Of a DNA stretch of 64,000 nucleotides, positions 44,400 to 57,119 are shown one piece after another (position 1 is the stretch's first letter; every line of letters starts with the position of its first letter). The position numbers and the translations under genes were made by a program. The notes under the pieces were generated by a model. It was not told the origin of the DNA. It ran no database searches and was given only the letters and a program-made list of their open reading frames with translations. Origin of the DNA: Siphonodentalium dalli (Eukaryota > Mollusca > Scaphopoda > Gadilida > Siphonodentaliidae); assembly GCA_032622095.1 (NCBI GenBank), contig CP136061.1, positions 50,413,797 to 50,477,796 of the forward strand, given 5' to 3'.

Positions 44400-47300
44400 T
44401 GATCCTGACCTCCGAAGGAGGATTCGGGGGTATAAAATGGAGACCTCCATAACAAACATAACACAGCTCAAGTATCCAATAGTCCAATTTGGATGTCCTT
44501 TTGTCTGCCGGTAGACCAGTATTGTGGAAAGGATCTCAACAAAGTGCAGGTTTTGTCCGCATTTTTTTCCAGAGATATGGCCCTTTGTTGGACATAGTGT
44601 AAAATGCATCAATGCATCCATAACAAACATGACGCTGTGGATGTCTTTATTATTGGACTTTGGCATGGTGATAGCACAGGTTGGTTGACAGGATATCAAC
44701 ATATATGGGTTTCGTCCATGAAATTTTACCAAAGTTACGGCCCTTGTTTGACTTGCAAATTTGTATCCGAAAGAACATTTCAGCTTGTAACTCGGGTGTT
44801 AATTATCAGATTCCGTTGTCCTTTGGCATGCTGATAGCATTGGTTGCTGGAAAAGATACCCACATATCACGGTTTTCCTCCATTAATTTTTAATTGTGAA
44901 TTGAAGATTTGGGGGTATATAGTGTAGACCTTCGTCCATCATAGTGCAGGTTTTGTCTGCACTTTTGTCCAGAGTTTTGGCCCTTTGCCAGAGATATGAC
45001 TCAGGGTTTGTTTTGTCTGCCAGAGTTATGACCCGGGGTTAAACTGAGAGAAATGCCCCACTATTAATTTTCTCTCTAAATATAGCCAATATTGAGTGTA
45101 CAATCAGGGGCATTGGCCCATGCTTGGCGTTGCCCATGTTCCATATTGGTTCGTTGATTTAGACGGACAGAAATAATTATTTTCATTAATTCTTCAATAA
45201 CAATGAAAGTGTCAATGACATTGTAGCTCAACTTGGGAAGGTGTTAGTAATTTTATGCTGAGCAGTCACAGTCAATAGAATGATAAAGAAGAAGGGAAGT
45301 CAAAAAGTTTCATTAAATGAATTGTATTGTGTAAATTTGAAACATTTCTCCTATAAATGTGGGCTGCAGTGTGCTGATTGATTCAAATGTGATATCCAAA
45401 ATGGCTGTAAGCGGCAATGTTTTTTTTAACAAATTTTGGAAAAATTGGACAGCTTCCATCTCTAGATGTCACCACAAAGAACCATATGAAGCTTGGATGA
45501 GGGATGTGGCATATAGGGTCTGCCAAAGGATTTTAGTCATGAAAAGAGTAAAATCCAAGAAGGCCACTTTCGACCATGTTTTTATGTCTACCCATAGTAC
45601 ACATAGTGTTGACATCCAGATTGACCACTCATCATTTGTCCGTAGACAATTTATGCATAATGTGATAACTCAAACATTTTCTATCCAATCAGAACCAAAT
45701 TCTGTATATGGGTTCTCAGCCCAAAATATAGAATATGGATTTGATCAGAGTTATTTTTTTTACAGAGTTATAGCCCTTTTTCGACTTAGAATTCACGCAT
45801 GCTGCCATAACTCAAACATATTTTATTTGATTGGAACCAAATTTGGTATGTAAGTTTCTCAGCCCAAAATACAGATCGAGTTTGAATATGGGTTTAATTT
45901 GATGTATCTTAAAGGAGTTGGGACCCTTTTTCAAAAAACAATTTAAAAAAAAAAAATTGGATTTAACTCCTTGCCCAATTTAACCAAAAACAAAAATGAA
46001 GTTTTATTGCAAAAGTTGCATGTAATATAATGATATCAATAAATTACTTTGTGAACATCCAATATCCAGAGTATATGAGATTACATTTTATAGATGTTGT
46101 CATTCCAAATGAAATATGATATGAGTGATGACATGATACAGAGCTCTGGTGGGTGGTTAGATGATGTCAAAGATAAACAACACTGGTGGCTGGCTAATTG
46201 TTTATCCTATCTGTCAAATTGATTAATGTCAACATGAGGCTCTTGTTTCTCCTATTCTTGAAATTTCATTACAGGGTGTGATAAGGGATCCCTCACCTAT
46301 ATAAGTGTCTTCTATATTCCATTGATCTGCTTGAAAAATAATTAACCCTTTCCAAGGTTCCCATAGACACATGCTATAATGTACATGGACTCTTCCTCTT
46401 ATCTATGGTTATCTTTGCGCACTATTTATGTCTATCGAGTTTGGTATTGACTGATTAATTGATTTTTGAAAAATATATTGAAAATTTGAAATTAAAATAA
46501 TGGCTGATAGGATGATTTATCTGTGCAACGGGTAACAGGCAGATAAATCTACATGACTATTGTAGGTGATGCCTTGTTTTGAAAATCAAGATGGTAGATG
46601 TTGTTAATATTTCCAGGAACCTTATTTTCCCATTTGTTCATATTTTCATGGTTGATTCGAATTTTAGGGGCCACAGAGCACTTAGAAGATTAACATTGAA
46701 GGTTGTGGATTTTAGTGTCCAAGCTACATGTAAAACATTGTAATGTGTGAAACCATTTAATTGAGGGTTACTTACTTTCTTTTATATGAACTATGGTAAT
46801 CTGTTTCGATTTAGGGGCCAGTATCCTCATCAGATTATGTCTGTATAACATTATATAGATAACACTTTTGTATTGTATAAACTACATATATTTTTGAAAA
46901 ACATACACCCCTGTTATGAAACACTTAATCTTGCATGTACCTAACAATATAAGCATTCCTTGTTTAATACACAGGTCAGATCGGATCTTATCTGTCCATG
47001 TTTGATAAACAAATAACTGGGGGGGGGGGGGTAATTAAAGTACAATTTAAATATGAGATGGAATCCCCTGCATGTATGTTGTTCTAAGCAGTCTGGCATG
47101 TCAAAAGTGGCAGAGATAGGGATTTATCACTTTTGCTTCCAATGAGTTGACTTAAACTCCGAGATCACTAAACCGTTGGATCTCACAGTCTTTGGGTGAA
47201 TGGGGACAGAATTGTGAGATTTAAAACTACTCCTCCTCCACCCCAAATACTTTAACCCCTTCATAAGACAAATTATTTGAGCTTTTGATTTCAAGTTGGG

Positions 47301-48180
47301 TACTGATATATGGATTCCTGTGATCATATCTTTGACAAATTATCAGTTGTAGTTAATTGCTATCACCAAGGTATGGGTTAAACATCTGCCGGTCATGATC
47401 GGCCTCTCATTTTAAATTAAATTCGGAAATTATCATTGGCTACCATCCAGAGATCACCCCAAAGATCCTTATGAAGTTTGGTGACTATCGATGAGGAATG
47501 TGACCTATAGGGTGTGCTGAAGGATTTAATTACACGAAGAGTGATAACCAAGATGGCCACTGGCAGCCATGTTTTTAATGAATTTCTAAAAAAAAATTAT
47601 TGCTCCCATCTAAGGGTCACCATGAAGATGCATATAAAGTTTGGTGATCATCGGATGAGGGATGTGGTCTGTAGGGTGTGCCAAAGGATTTAGTCATTCA
47701 AAGAGTAAAATACATGTACAAGATGGCTGTCGGTGGCCATGTTATAATCGAAAATCATTCAAATTTGATAGAGCTCTCTAATTTACAAAACATTTCTTCG
47801 ATATATGTGGGATGCAGGGTGTGCCAATGGATTCAAATTTGAAATCCAAGATTGCTGTTGGCGGGCCATGGTTTTTAACAAATTTCAGAAATAATGGTTC
47901 CCATCTAGAGGTCACCCCGAAGATCCATATGAAGTTGGTAACATCCGGATGAGGGATGTGGCCTGTAGGGTGTGCCTAAGGGTTCAGTCATGCAAAGAGT
48001 AAAATCCAAGATGGCTGCTGGTGACCATGTTTAACGAATTTTGGAAATAATCGATGGCTCCCATCTATTAGTCACTTCGAAGATCCATATGAAGTTTGGT
48101 GGCGATCAGATGAGTGATGTGGTCTTGGGTTTGTCAAAGGATTTCGCCAGTAAAGAGTAAAATTCAAGATGGATGATGGC
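44400..48180. repeat. Dispersed and tandem non-coding repeat blocks
   Basis: Units of about 180 bp recur imperfectly from 47420 to 48180 and again near 45390-45590. Landmarks are atccaagatggc, ggtcacc, agatccatatgaagtttgg, gatgagggatgtgg and gggtgtgcc. The 164-codon ORF at 45359-45853 lies in this material and its relatives are broken, so I do not treat it as a gene. Confidence 0.65.
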
Positions 48181-48960
48181 CCCTCTGGACAGCGACCATT
48201 TATGGATCGGGGTGGGTTAATATTTAGAATTTCTTGGGGGTCACCTTACAACACATTTTGTTTGACCTAAACCTGGCAACGGGCAGAGAAATGGAATGGG
48301 TACCCTATTTGAACCCTCTGGATAGTGGCCATTTTGGATTGCGGTGATCTGAATATTTAGAGCATCTTGAGGTGTTGGCCACAATACAACACCCTTTGTT
48401 TGACCTAAATTGGTCAAGGGGCCAAGAAATGGCATTAGTGCCCTATTTGAACCCCTCTGGGCGACCGCCATTTTGGATTGGGTGGGGTGAGTATTTCGAG
48501 TATCTTGTTTGGTACCATACAACACCCTTTGTTTGACCTAAATCAGGCAAGGGATGGCAGCCATTTTGGATTGGGGTGGGGTGTACGGGGTGAGTAGAGT
48601 GTCTTGTTGGGCACCATACAACACCCTTTGTTTTACCTAAATCAGGCAAGGGTTATTTAGAATGTAGATGGGGGGGGGGACCCTACACACCATTTGTTTG
48701 ACCTAAATCGCGAGAAATGGCCTGGTGCCCTATTTGAACCTCTCTGGACAGTGATCATTTTGGGGTGGGGGCCACACACTAACACCCTTTGTCCTAAATT
48801 GGTCAAGTGGCCGAGAAATGGCATATGTGTCCTATTTCAACCCTCTGAACGGCGGCCATAATTTTGGATTGGGTTTGGTGAATATTAGAGTGACTTGCAT
48901 GGGGGGGGGGGGGTACCCTACAACTCCCTTTGTTTGACCTAAATATAATGTTTTCTCATA
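48181..48960. repeat. Diverged tandem repeat, about 130-150 bp unit
   Basis: Five to six copies share ccattttggattggg, caacaccctttgtttgacct and gccctatttgaaccctctgg. G-runs (about 48671-48679 and 48902-48912) differ between copies. Confidence 0.75.
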
Positions 48961-49069
48961 AGGAATGGAAGTCACCTTCGTGGTAGAAATTGTTCTCATT
49001 GCTTGATTTTAGTGGGGAATTGTTTTTAGACCAACAGTAGCATATTTTTTCTAATTTTGGTCAGAAATT

Positions 49070-49479
49070 GTGACCCGCCATATCAAATCCAGTCGTAAGT
49101 CGGGATTTTTTTACCCTGTGCCAATGCATTCTCTTATATATGCGAGTCGACCATAGGTCGCCTCGCATACATAAGAGAATGCATTGGCCTAACAAATTTT
49201 TATCATTTTTTTTAAATAAATGTTTCTTACAATTTTTAGGACATAAAATAAAAAACATCCATTACCCTGCAGGGAGCCCCACACATATATATATATATAT
49301 ATTATAGAAGCATATAGAAGAGTGTCGTCTGCTCATGAACAAATTATTAAAATTGTTAGGCCAATGCATTCTCTTATATATGCGAGGCGACCTATGGTCG
49401 ACTCGCATAGATAAGAGAATGCATTGGCACAGGGTAAAAAAAAATCCCGACTTACGACTGGATTTGATATGGCGGGTCA
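49070..49479. mobile_element. Fold-back element, GTGACCCGCC ends, 4-bp target duplication
   Basis: It has the same outer ends as 140-596, flanked by AATT (49066-49069 and 49480-49483). It has two hairpin cores (about 49123-49188 and 49361-49428). The central segment with CCTGCAGGG is in the opposite orientation to the first copy. Confidence 0.88.
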
Positions 49480-49545
49480 CAATTGTCATCAGTTGGAAAT
49501 TTTCCAACATTATGTGTGTCAGGTCAGTGCCAACTGAGGTTGGGA

Positions 49546-49688
49546 ACCAAATTCAGCCTCTGAGAACCTCATTCTGCTAAGGCCTAAGCAGAATGAGGTC
49601 CCCAGAGGGTGAATTTGGTGATAGCATCACTAAATTCACCCTCTGGGGACCTCATTCTGCAAATGACAGCTCACTATTTCAAGGCTTG
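49546..49688. mobile_element. hAT-like MITE, left part lost
   Basis: The right stem-loop (shortened loop) and the end CTATTTCAAGGCTTG are present. The left stem is represented only by ccaaattcagcctctgagaa and the following cctcattctg. Confidence 0.8.
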
Positions 49689-50374
49689 GTTGCATTGAGT
49701 TTTCAAGGTGTACACCCATAACGGGGACCCTCTAACCACGCGTCCCTGACTGTGGTCTGTATGTCTCGAGTGTGCGCTACTTAAATAAATAATTGTTGGT
49801 GTCGTTATAAGTGAATGTAAATAAAGTGTTCGTCTGAGAAAGCATTCCTATCATAAATCATTATGCATGTATAAACCAATATCGATTGGTTTAGTTTATA
49901 TGATCCAGTCTGATCGTTAATCTATTCAAACAGTCCGTTAAAAGGGGATATTCACGCGGCGTTACCATTTCAAACGTGTGTAATGTTCACAGGTAGCAGT
50001 CAATAGTGTACTTTTTCATGAGCTATCCTATTGAATTCGAGCGAAAGTGGCACAACAATGAATATTTAAACGACGTTCCCAAAGGAATTTACATGTTTAA
50101 AACCGGATTCATCGAGCTGATGTGTTTCAATGATAAATCGAAAATATGTTCGCAGAAAATAGTTGTTGCATGGTTGTTGCGATTTGGACAGGTGAACTTT
50201 TAGCGGATTTAGGCGTTCATTCTTCTCTCAAAGTTTCATTGTGATCAACAGGTGAGTCTTTCAGCGTTTATATATATTTTTTTGCGTGGTTCTCGAGTTC
50301 GTGCCATGCATATCGATACTCTGGCTAGGTTACTCCCGTATAGAGATAATATCACATCATGCGCAGACATCCAG

Positions 50375-50735
50375 TTCAAAAGTTGGGAACCTAATGATGA
50401 CATGATTTGATGGGGAACGTTATAACTTTGAAGAGAACGCCGGAACCATATTTATGTCTTGATACTTGTTCCTCTATAATCTATATCACAGTATAGGGGT
50501 GGTACCAGCTCTATATGGCATGATCCAATCATCCAAGTGACGTGTATAATCAGTGAGCCGATTTCGCAACACACATTGAACTGATTGTCCGGGATAAATT
50601 CAATGAGCTGGGATCTTCACCTATATTAAGGAACAAGTATTAATTTAGAAATATATTACTTGTATTGTTTTTTCAATGTTATAAAGTTCTCCGTTAGAAA
50701 ACATCAAAAAGTTCCCAGGTTTTGAACCGGTGGAA
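50375..50735. repeat. Fold-back dispersed repeat, copy 1
   Basis: It shares gatacttgttcctct, the inverse aaggaacaagta, and catcaaaaagttcccagg near its right end with 54710-55130. The left arm is diverged. The two copies bracket the 685-codon gene in the same orientation. Confidence 0.65.
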
Positions 50736-50746
50736 TATATAGAGGA

Positions 50747-50872
50747 TCTACAACGAGTCCCCAGTTTATAGCGGAATTTACAAAACCAGTCTTGTAAATT
50801 AAGGCTCGGTCCAGACCTAATTTACTGGACGAGTTTTGTAATTTCCGCTATAAACTGGGGACGAGTTGTAGG
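50747..50872. repeat. Palindrome, about 45-bp arms
   Basis: The left arm (tacaacgagtccccagttta, then tagcgga) is mirrored by the right arm (tataaactggggacgagttg, then tagg). The loop is about 40 bp. No relatives were seen in the window. Confidence 0.8.
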
Positions 50873-52533
50873 TTCTATTTATTACATGGTCCAAAACATA
50901 CTTAAATCAACAAATGGGACGCGAAACTAACATCGGCTTCTATAAGGTGCGATGACGTTTCACGTAACTATTCGTTGTTTGCTCGCGTAAAAAAAATAGT
51001 CCCAGATAAATAAAGACTCTTTGCGCATTTAATGACATAACTTTTCAAACTCTTCATTAATGATAGTTTGTTGGAAACATATTGGAAGCCATAGTATTTT
51101 GAGACGTAGCGTACGGAATGTTAACAGACGACAAACCGGACGTCACCTGGCACTATTTCCTGTTATTAAACGAACGTTTAATATCATAATTTATAGAATG
51201 GGTTTATTGAATGGAATAAGGGTAGGATCATGTAATAAATATATTTATTATCCATATGGCCGTTAACCAGATTGGAGAATCACGACAAGCGTGGTTGTCA
51301 TATATTAACTCGGAAAGCATTTTGGATGTGGGCAATATATAAACGTTTTCTGACCTTGAATTGCGAGATATATTTTGAATGACCATGCGTTGCGTTCAAC
51401 CGAGATACATGCAGATGCAAGGTTAGGAATCACGTGGTTTCGAGTTGATGAGTACCAAGCATTCATAATGGCCGAGGCGATCGCAAACACGACCAGAATC
51501 GAGGAAAAGGGTTATCAATTAGAAAATGATATATTACGTAGTATTTTGGCAGCTGCGAGCAAATGGTATACTATTTTTCAAACAAGATGATACCTCATTT
51601 GTGTCCAAATTCACAGTTGTTTGCTCGAAGTATTCTCTCAGATGAATGGACAATAGTGTATTCCACGAACCTCCGACTGCCAACTTTGGTCAGAATGTTA
51701 TCGAAAACTACCGAGTATTTCCGAACAAATAACTTGAAATAAGGTATCAACTTGCTTTAAAAATAAACTAGCATGAATATGCTCGAAACAGTCAAAATGC
51801 TATGTTTTGTGTCAGTTCCTCATATATTATGTTTTTTGTGAGTTTGCACTCGCCCCTGCCATTTTGAATGTGTGGTACCACCAACCTCGAAACCACGTTA
51901 TTCCCCATCGTGTAGATGGTAACGTGAAGCGCTGCATTGGTTACCTTTAACTCATGCTACAGTAACTGTTGTCGCGGGCGACTCGTCGGTTAACTGAGTA
52001 CCCGGTCGGGGGCACATGGAGAGTGTCATTGTGATGATCCTGGTGATGATGATATGTGCTGCTCGGATTGTTTATTCCCAATTAAGCGTGGGTGGGTATA
52101 ATCAATGCACTCTGACCGGGGTACAAATATCACGCATATCGTATTGGAACTAATTCACTGTGGACTGCGCTATATAAATGCATCGATTATTGTATATTGT
52201 CTGGTGGAAAACACACACAGTAGACCATATGGTACATCCGTTTAATAGAGAATCTTTCCGTGCAACGGTTATCGAAAGAAATGGCCCATATATAGAGTAT
52301 AAACTTTTCCTCCGACCCCGAATATTATCAAAATTAGAGTAACCTGTTTAGTAATGTAAATCTTAATTAAATGGTTCATATGGCCCGCCGTATAAACTGG
52401 CATGAAGTTAACCACTATTTCAGACTATCAATTTGTTATGAATATATATTTCAAATAAATATATGTTTGAACTATACACCAGTTGATGTCTCAGACGGTA
52501 GGTCACATCATATAATTATGCCCCTCTTTTCAG

Positions 52534-54610
52534 ATATAACCCACAGGACAAGATGTCGGTCATGACGTCAGAAATAGATCCGGTTGAAAACGACCAGCTT
52601 CAGAAGCGATTAGAGAAGCTGTCGCGGAACTACGACATGACGACCATGAAGATATTTATCATAATAGAGAGCGTTGGCGACCACATGATGGGCAGCACGT
52701 ATGACGTCGACCAGAGAGAAAACTGGGAGAATTTCCTCATTCGAACCGAATCCTGTCGTCTGGACCTCTCGCGGCACGAGACGACAAAGAGCAGTTACCG
52801 AGGGTTCCTGTCTAGGATCAGTAAAGAGGACCAGGCTAGACAGTTTCATGCCGCACTCATGCAGTTTCTATTTTCTAAAGGTGCTGTTGATCCGTTTAAT
52901 AGGATATCTCTCGACAAGACAACACAACTAAACAAGACATTCAGCATGAAACTTTGTCAACTGTTTCAAAAGAAGCTGTTGACGTGGTTCGATAGTTTTG
53001 AAGCCGTCTGCGTTCAACTGACGGGGCACACGGCTGTTTCTAACTTCGTTAGAGTTTTGAAAGGAAACATCGATTTTCTTGGTCGGAGACACGATGAACT
53101 TCATCTTGTGAATGTGAAGGTCACTGGAATGGAAGCGCCCAGGCCAATAGATTTGGCAGAACTTTGTTTACTGAAAATGTTGATGGTGCAGAACAAACTG
53201 ACGGAAGTGGAGAAAATAAAATTGTGTTTATTAACGCTGCATCTGAACAACGATCGTCCCGTGCTCCGACTTTGGGAGTATATTCCTACAGCGGAGATGG
53301 AACGCGCGATTAGAAAATGCGACATTGATGATGTCATCGACGCGGGAGTTTTGAGTCAATGTCACGAATTTTGGCGGGAAAATCTTCACGGACATTTTAA
53401 GAGTAAATTTGACTCACGGTCGTATGGTGGTGACACTATTCGCTCTTATGGTGGCGATACTGCAAGATCGTACGAGCCCATGTCCAACGATGACGTCACG
53501 ATCCATTCGTCTGATATAAATTTAGGAGAATCTGCAACTCACGGTAATCGATATGCACAACGAAACGAAAAATACAAACTGAACGCTATAAAGAGGTCGT
53601 CTGCGAAAACTTACGACGATGATGATCATCCAGAAACGGACGACCGACATCATAGATCGGAAGCGAAGCCTGGACAACGTTCTGCTGGTCCGGATAAAAC
53701 GGGGCCGCGGCCAGCGCCGACAGGGAAAACAGACAAGGAACCATACACCAATAGGAAACGCCCAGAACAGAACAGAAAGGACAACAGCTATACCCCACGC
53801 CGGCCACGTGCGACAGAAGATGATAACCGTACCTTAAATAAAGCTCCCAATCCAGAAACATCCAAACAGAATGCGAAAAATGGCGGGACAAAGAAAACGG
53901 AGAAATCGAAACAAAGCGATCGCTCGAAACAGATTGGCGATACGAAACACGATGATGCGGATTCGTTGTATGGGATTTCTAATCCTGGTAATGTTCACAA
54001 GGACGACAACAAAGACGCCAACAGTAAAGAAAAACCATCATCATATAGGAGAAATGGGCCAAATTTTAATGATGAGGATTCGTTGTTTCGGATGGGAAAC
54101 CCAGGGGCAGATTCAAAGAAGAATGAAAAGCAAGTGAAGACGGCATCGCGTTTACCCATGAACAAACCTGACCGTCAGAATGAGAAGGGACATCTTGATC
54201 AGGGGTCCTCAACTAAAACAGCTGATAGAGGTTCCAAACCAAATGTCAAGGGCGATAATCAAAACGCCAAATTGAACACTAATGATCAGAGGTATCCAAC
54301 AAACAGGCCGGAACGAGTCGGAACAGACACTCCCCGCACAGGAATAAATGGATCTCAGCCTAATACTTCTGGGAACAATCAAGGTTCTAAGAACTATCAC
54401 CCGCCACCAAACTACCATCCGCCACCAAACAATCATCCGCCACCAAACACTAATACTCGATACCCAACGAGGAAGCCGGAATCAAAGAGGAGGGGGAGTG
54501 AGATTGTAGATGACATTTATAAATCGTCAGATTTGTCCAAGAATGAAACCGGACTGAACCCCAGTGACATAAATACGAGTCGAGTGCCACAATCCGGTTT
54601 CCAACTTTAG
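52534..54610 (+). CDS. Unrecognised 685-residue protein, long single exon
   Basis: The ORF runs from ATG 52553 to TAG 54610. It is preceded by a strong acceptor (cccctcttttcag, ending at 52533) and a short leader ACCCACAGGACAAG with A at -3. The frame is open through this leader, so a coding exon upstream is possible and the true start is uncertain. Residues 1 to about 285 look folded and mostly helical, with amphipathic and leucine-rich stretches (LAELCLLKMLMVQNK, IKLCLLTLHL). From about 288 the protein is charged and low-complexity. It has a SYGGDT pair, two DxDSL(Y/F)...NPG segments near 468 and 508, long K/D/N/R-rich tracts and three HPPPN repeats near 616-634. There is no signal peptide or membrane helix. 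Base composition is visibly more G+C-rich than the flanks, which supports real coding. I do not recognise the family. Confidence 0.82.
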
Positions 54611-54709
54611 TCAGAAGGGAAATTAATTCATCAGTATAATTATATACTTAGATCTGGATCCTGCCATGAATCTCTACTCTACCCAGCTCTACCCATAGAA
54701 ATCACACCA
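54611..54709 (+). other. Start of the 3' UTR of the 685-codon gene
   Basis: No ORF continues. The nearest AATAAA (55032-55037) lies inside the fold-back repeat that follows, so the transcript may end within that repeat. Confidence 0.35.
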
Positions 54710-55130
54710 GTGCAAAACCTGGGATCTTTTTGATGTTCTGGCAGGGAACTTTATGACATTGAACAGAAAAGGCAGGGACTATATTTATTTGTTAATACTT
54801 GTTCCTCTAATCAACTTCACATTAGGGAGTGGTCCCAGTTCGAGATTGCATGCTATATTGTGATTTTTGTGAGCTGATATCGCCATAAACATTGAAATAA
54901 TTAACCTGTAGAAATTCCATAATTGTAAGCAATGCAAAGCAAAATCGTTCACAAAGTCACTTACATCATGCAATTTCGAGTTGGAATATTCACCTACATT
55001 GAAATACATTAATAAGGAACAGGTAATAACTAATAAATATTTTACCTGCTCTGTTTTTTTCTTCTCAATGTTATATACTTGTCACAGTGTCACAACATCA
55101 AAAAGTTACCAGGTGTTGTACTGGTGGAAT
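54710..55130. repeat. Fold-back dispersed repeat, copy 2
   Basis: Inverted ends are tgcaaaacctgggatctttt at left and catcaaaaagttaccaggtg at right. An inner inverted pair is acttgttcctct and aaggaacaggt. It is related to 50375-50735. Confidence 0.7.
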
Positions 55131-55379
55131 ATGATATCCAGGGAGTTATAGCTGGAGTAGAGAACCATGGCATGATCTAATTAATAGTAAGCTCAAGTCA
55201 ACTTTAAGACGACAGTGATCGGGTCTTGGCTGGTAAAAAACACTTCATTATCATGGAAATATGATCGAGTGGAATATATTCCAGACTCTGTATATGATCT
55301 GCTAATCCTTATGCTGATAGGTTGACCGAGTTATAGTCTACTTTGAGGTGTTATTCAGATATTGTTGTAGATAAATTAA

Positions 55380-55771
55380 CCCTTTACCCAACAGAAGGGC
55401 CCTGTGCCAATGCATTCTCTTATATATGCGAGTCGACCATAGGTCGCCTCGCATATATAAGAGAATGCACTGGCTTAACACATTAAAAATTATAAAATTG
55501 TTAAAGAATGTAAGAAAAAATTGTAAAAAGTGTTAAAAAAAGATTTTTTTTAGGCCAATGCATTCTCTTATATATGCGAGGCGACCTATGGTCGACTCGC
55601 ATATATAAGAGAATGCATTGGCACAGGGCATAACTGTAACTATCACAATGTGGTCAAGGAGCCGGTTCCAATGATATCCATATTTGTATGGTTCTATTGA
55701 GACAGACCGAAGATATTTTAGGCTGTTGAAGCTTTATTTGGCCGGTTTTGGCCGGTTTGTTGGGTAAAGGG
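55380..55771. mobile_element. TTAA fold-back element, CCCTTTACCCAACA ends
   Basis: TTAA lies at 55376-55379 and, shifted by one base, at 55773-55776. Two hairpin cores (about 55406-55474 and 55554-55623). The long arm with accgaagatattttaggctg is on the right. It is very similar to the copy at 60712. Confidence 0.88.
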
Positions 55772-55871
55772 TTTAAAACATAATTCAGCTCAATAAATTC
55801 ATAATGGAGGGATTAATGACATTAATTTATCATGCTCGAACTTGAAGAAACCAAGCTGTATGTGTGGATTA

Positions 55872-56500
55872 ACCTTTTTCCATACTAATGGAATCCATTT
55901 AATGGATTATCCCAGTCAGTTAAATGTACATCGGAATATGGGAGCAATGTTAAGGTGATAAAAGCAAACGACAGATACATAAAAGTTCTGTGGAAGCCCT
56001 ACTTAGTGTGGGAATGTTTGAGATAATAAGTTCAACAAACGTTTGGTAACTTATTATCAGAACATTTCCTACGGGATAACTACTCATCAATGATGCTTTA
56101 CTATAGAAAGGGTTAAACTTGTTATCTGAACATTTCCTACGGGATAACTACTCATCCATGGTGATTTAGTTTAGAAAGGGTTGAACTTATTATCTGAACA
56201 TTTCCTATGGGATAACTATTCACCAATGATGCTTTAGGGTAGAAAGGGTTAAACTTATTATCTGAACATTTCCTATGCGATAACTATTCACCAATGATAC
56301 TTTAGTGTAGAATGGGTTGAACTTATTATCTGAACATTTCCTATGGGAAAACTACTCATCAATGATGTTTGAGTACAGAATGGGTTAAACTTATTATCTG
56401 AACATTTCCTATGGGATAACTACTCATCAATGATTCTTTACTGTAGAAAGGGTTATACTTATTATCTGAACATTTTCTATGGGTTAGTATAGAAAGGGTT
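55872..56500. repeat. TTAA-family element with amplified 70-bp end
   Basis: It starts ttaacctttttccatactaa. From about 56110 the right-end sequence (ttatctgaacatttcctatg, ggataactactcatcaatga, tgctttagtatagaaagggt) is repeated about six times. Confidence 0.8.
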
Positions 56501-56718
56501 AATTAATGTTCTACTATGAATTATTGAATATGATACCTTTATGTACTCTGCCATTTATCTTGATTTTCCTTTGATATCATGCTTATAAGACATAGATATG
56601 TGTCCATTAATCTCTCTGTGTGTTTAAGATTTGGATCTACATTCAGTGTAGGGTTACATGATATCCGGTCTCTGAATTCATGTAATAATGACTGCCCCAT
56701 GGGATAAAGGGATACACT

Positions 56719-56869
56719 CAAGTCTTGAAATAGTGTGTCTGTCATTTGCAGAATGAGGTTCCCAGAGGGTGAATTTAGTGATGCTATCCTGCATAGCGGG
56801 CTAGCATCACTAAATTCACCCTCTGGGAACCTCATTCTGCAAATGACAGGCACACTATTTCAAGGCTTG
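56719..56869. mobile_element. hAT-like MITE, single-palindrome form
   Basis: It has one stem-loop only. The ends are CAAGTCTTGAAATAG and CTATTTCAAGGCTTG, with an exact 8-bp duplication GATACACT (56711-56718 and 56870-56877). At 151 bp it is a minimal mobile form. Confidence 0.93.
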
Positions 56870-56990
56870 GATACACTTGGATTGATATGCTAATAACTCG
56901 AGCCCAAAAAGTAGATAACATAAAAAATGCAATAATTACCAAGTGCAGCAGAGTGCAGGCTCAATCAATTTCATGTTTGTTAATCTTTGA

Positions 56991-57078
56991 CAAGCCTTGA
57001 AATAGGTTGTCTGTCATTTGCAGAATGAGGTCCCCAGAGGGTAAATTTAGTGATGCTAGCCCGCTATTTCAAGGCTTC
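56991..57078. mobile_element. hAT-like MITE, 88-bp internal deletion form
   Basis: The left half stem joins directly to CTATTTCAAGGCTT. An exact 8-bp duplication ATCTTTGA flanks it (56983-56990 and 57079-57086). It either moved in this form or was deleted after insertion. Confidence 0.88.
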
Positions 57079-57119
57079 ATCTTTGAGTGATGTTTTAAAG
57101 GCCCACATAAGTTTCGAAC

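Larger units (their letters stand above)
49689..52533 (+). other. Upstream region of the 685-codon gene
   Basis: It contains a fold-back repeat (50375-50735) and a palindrome (50747-50872). Short ORFs at 50006-50203 and 51375-51590 have somewhat protein-like composition, but no homology or splice support that I can see. Non-coding first exons of the downstream gene may lie here. No promoter motif can be asserted. Confidence 0.35.

Noticed and set aside
45359-45853. 164-codon ORF
   Set aside because: It lies across two dispersed non-coding repeats whose relatives at 35060-35800 and 47420-48180 are full of stops. No domain is seen.
50006-50203. 65-codon ORF with protein-like composition
   Set aside because: No recognised motif. 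Ends and splice sites are not supported. Kept only as a note in the upstream region.
51375-51590. 71-codon ORF upstream of the unknown gene
   Set aside because: Overlaps an open frame on the other strand and lacks homology I can name. It could be an exon but nothing decides it.
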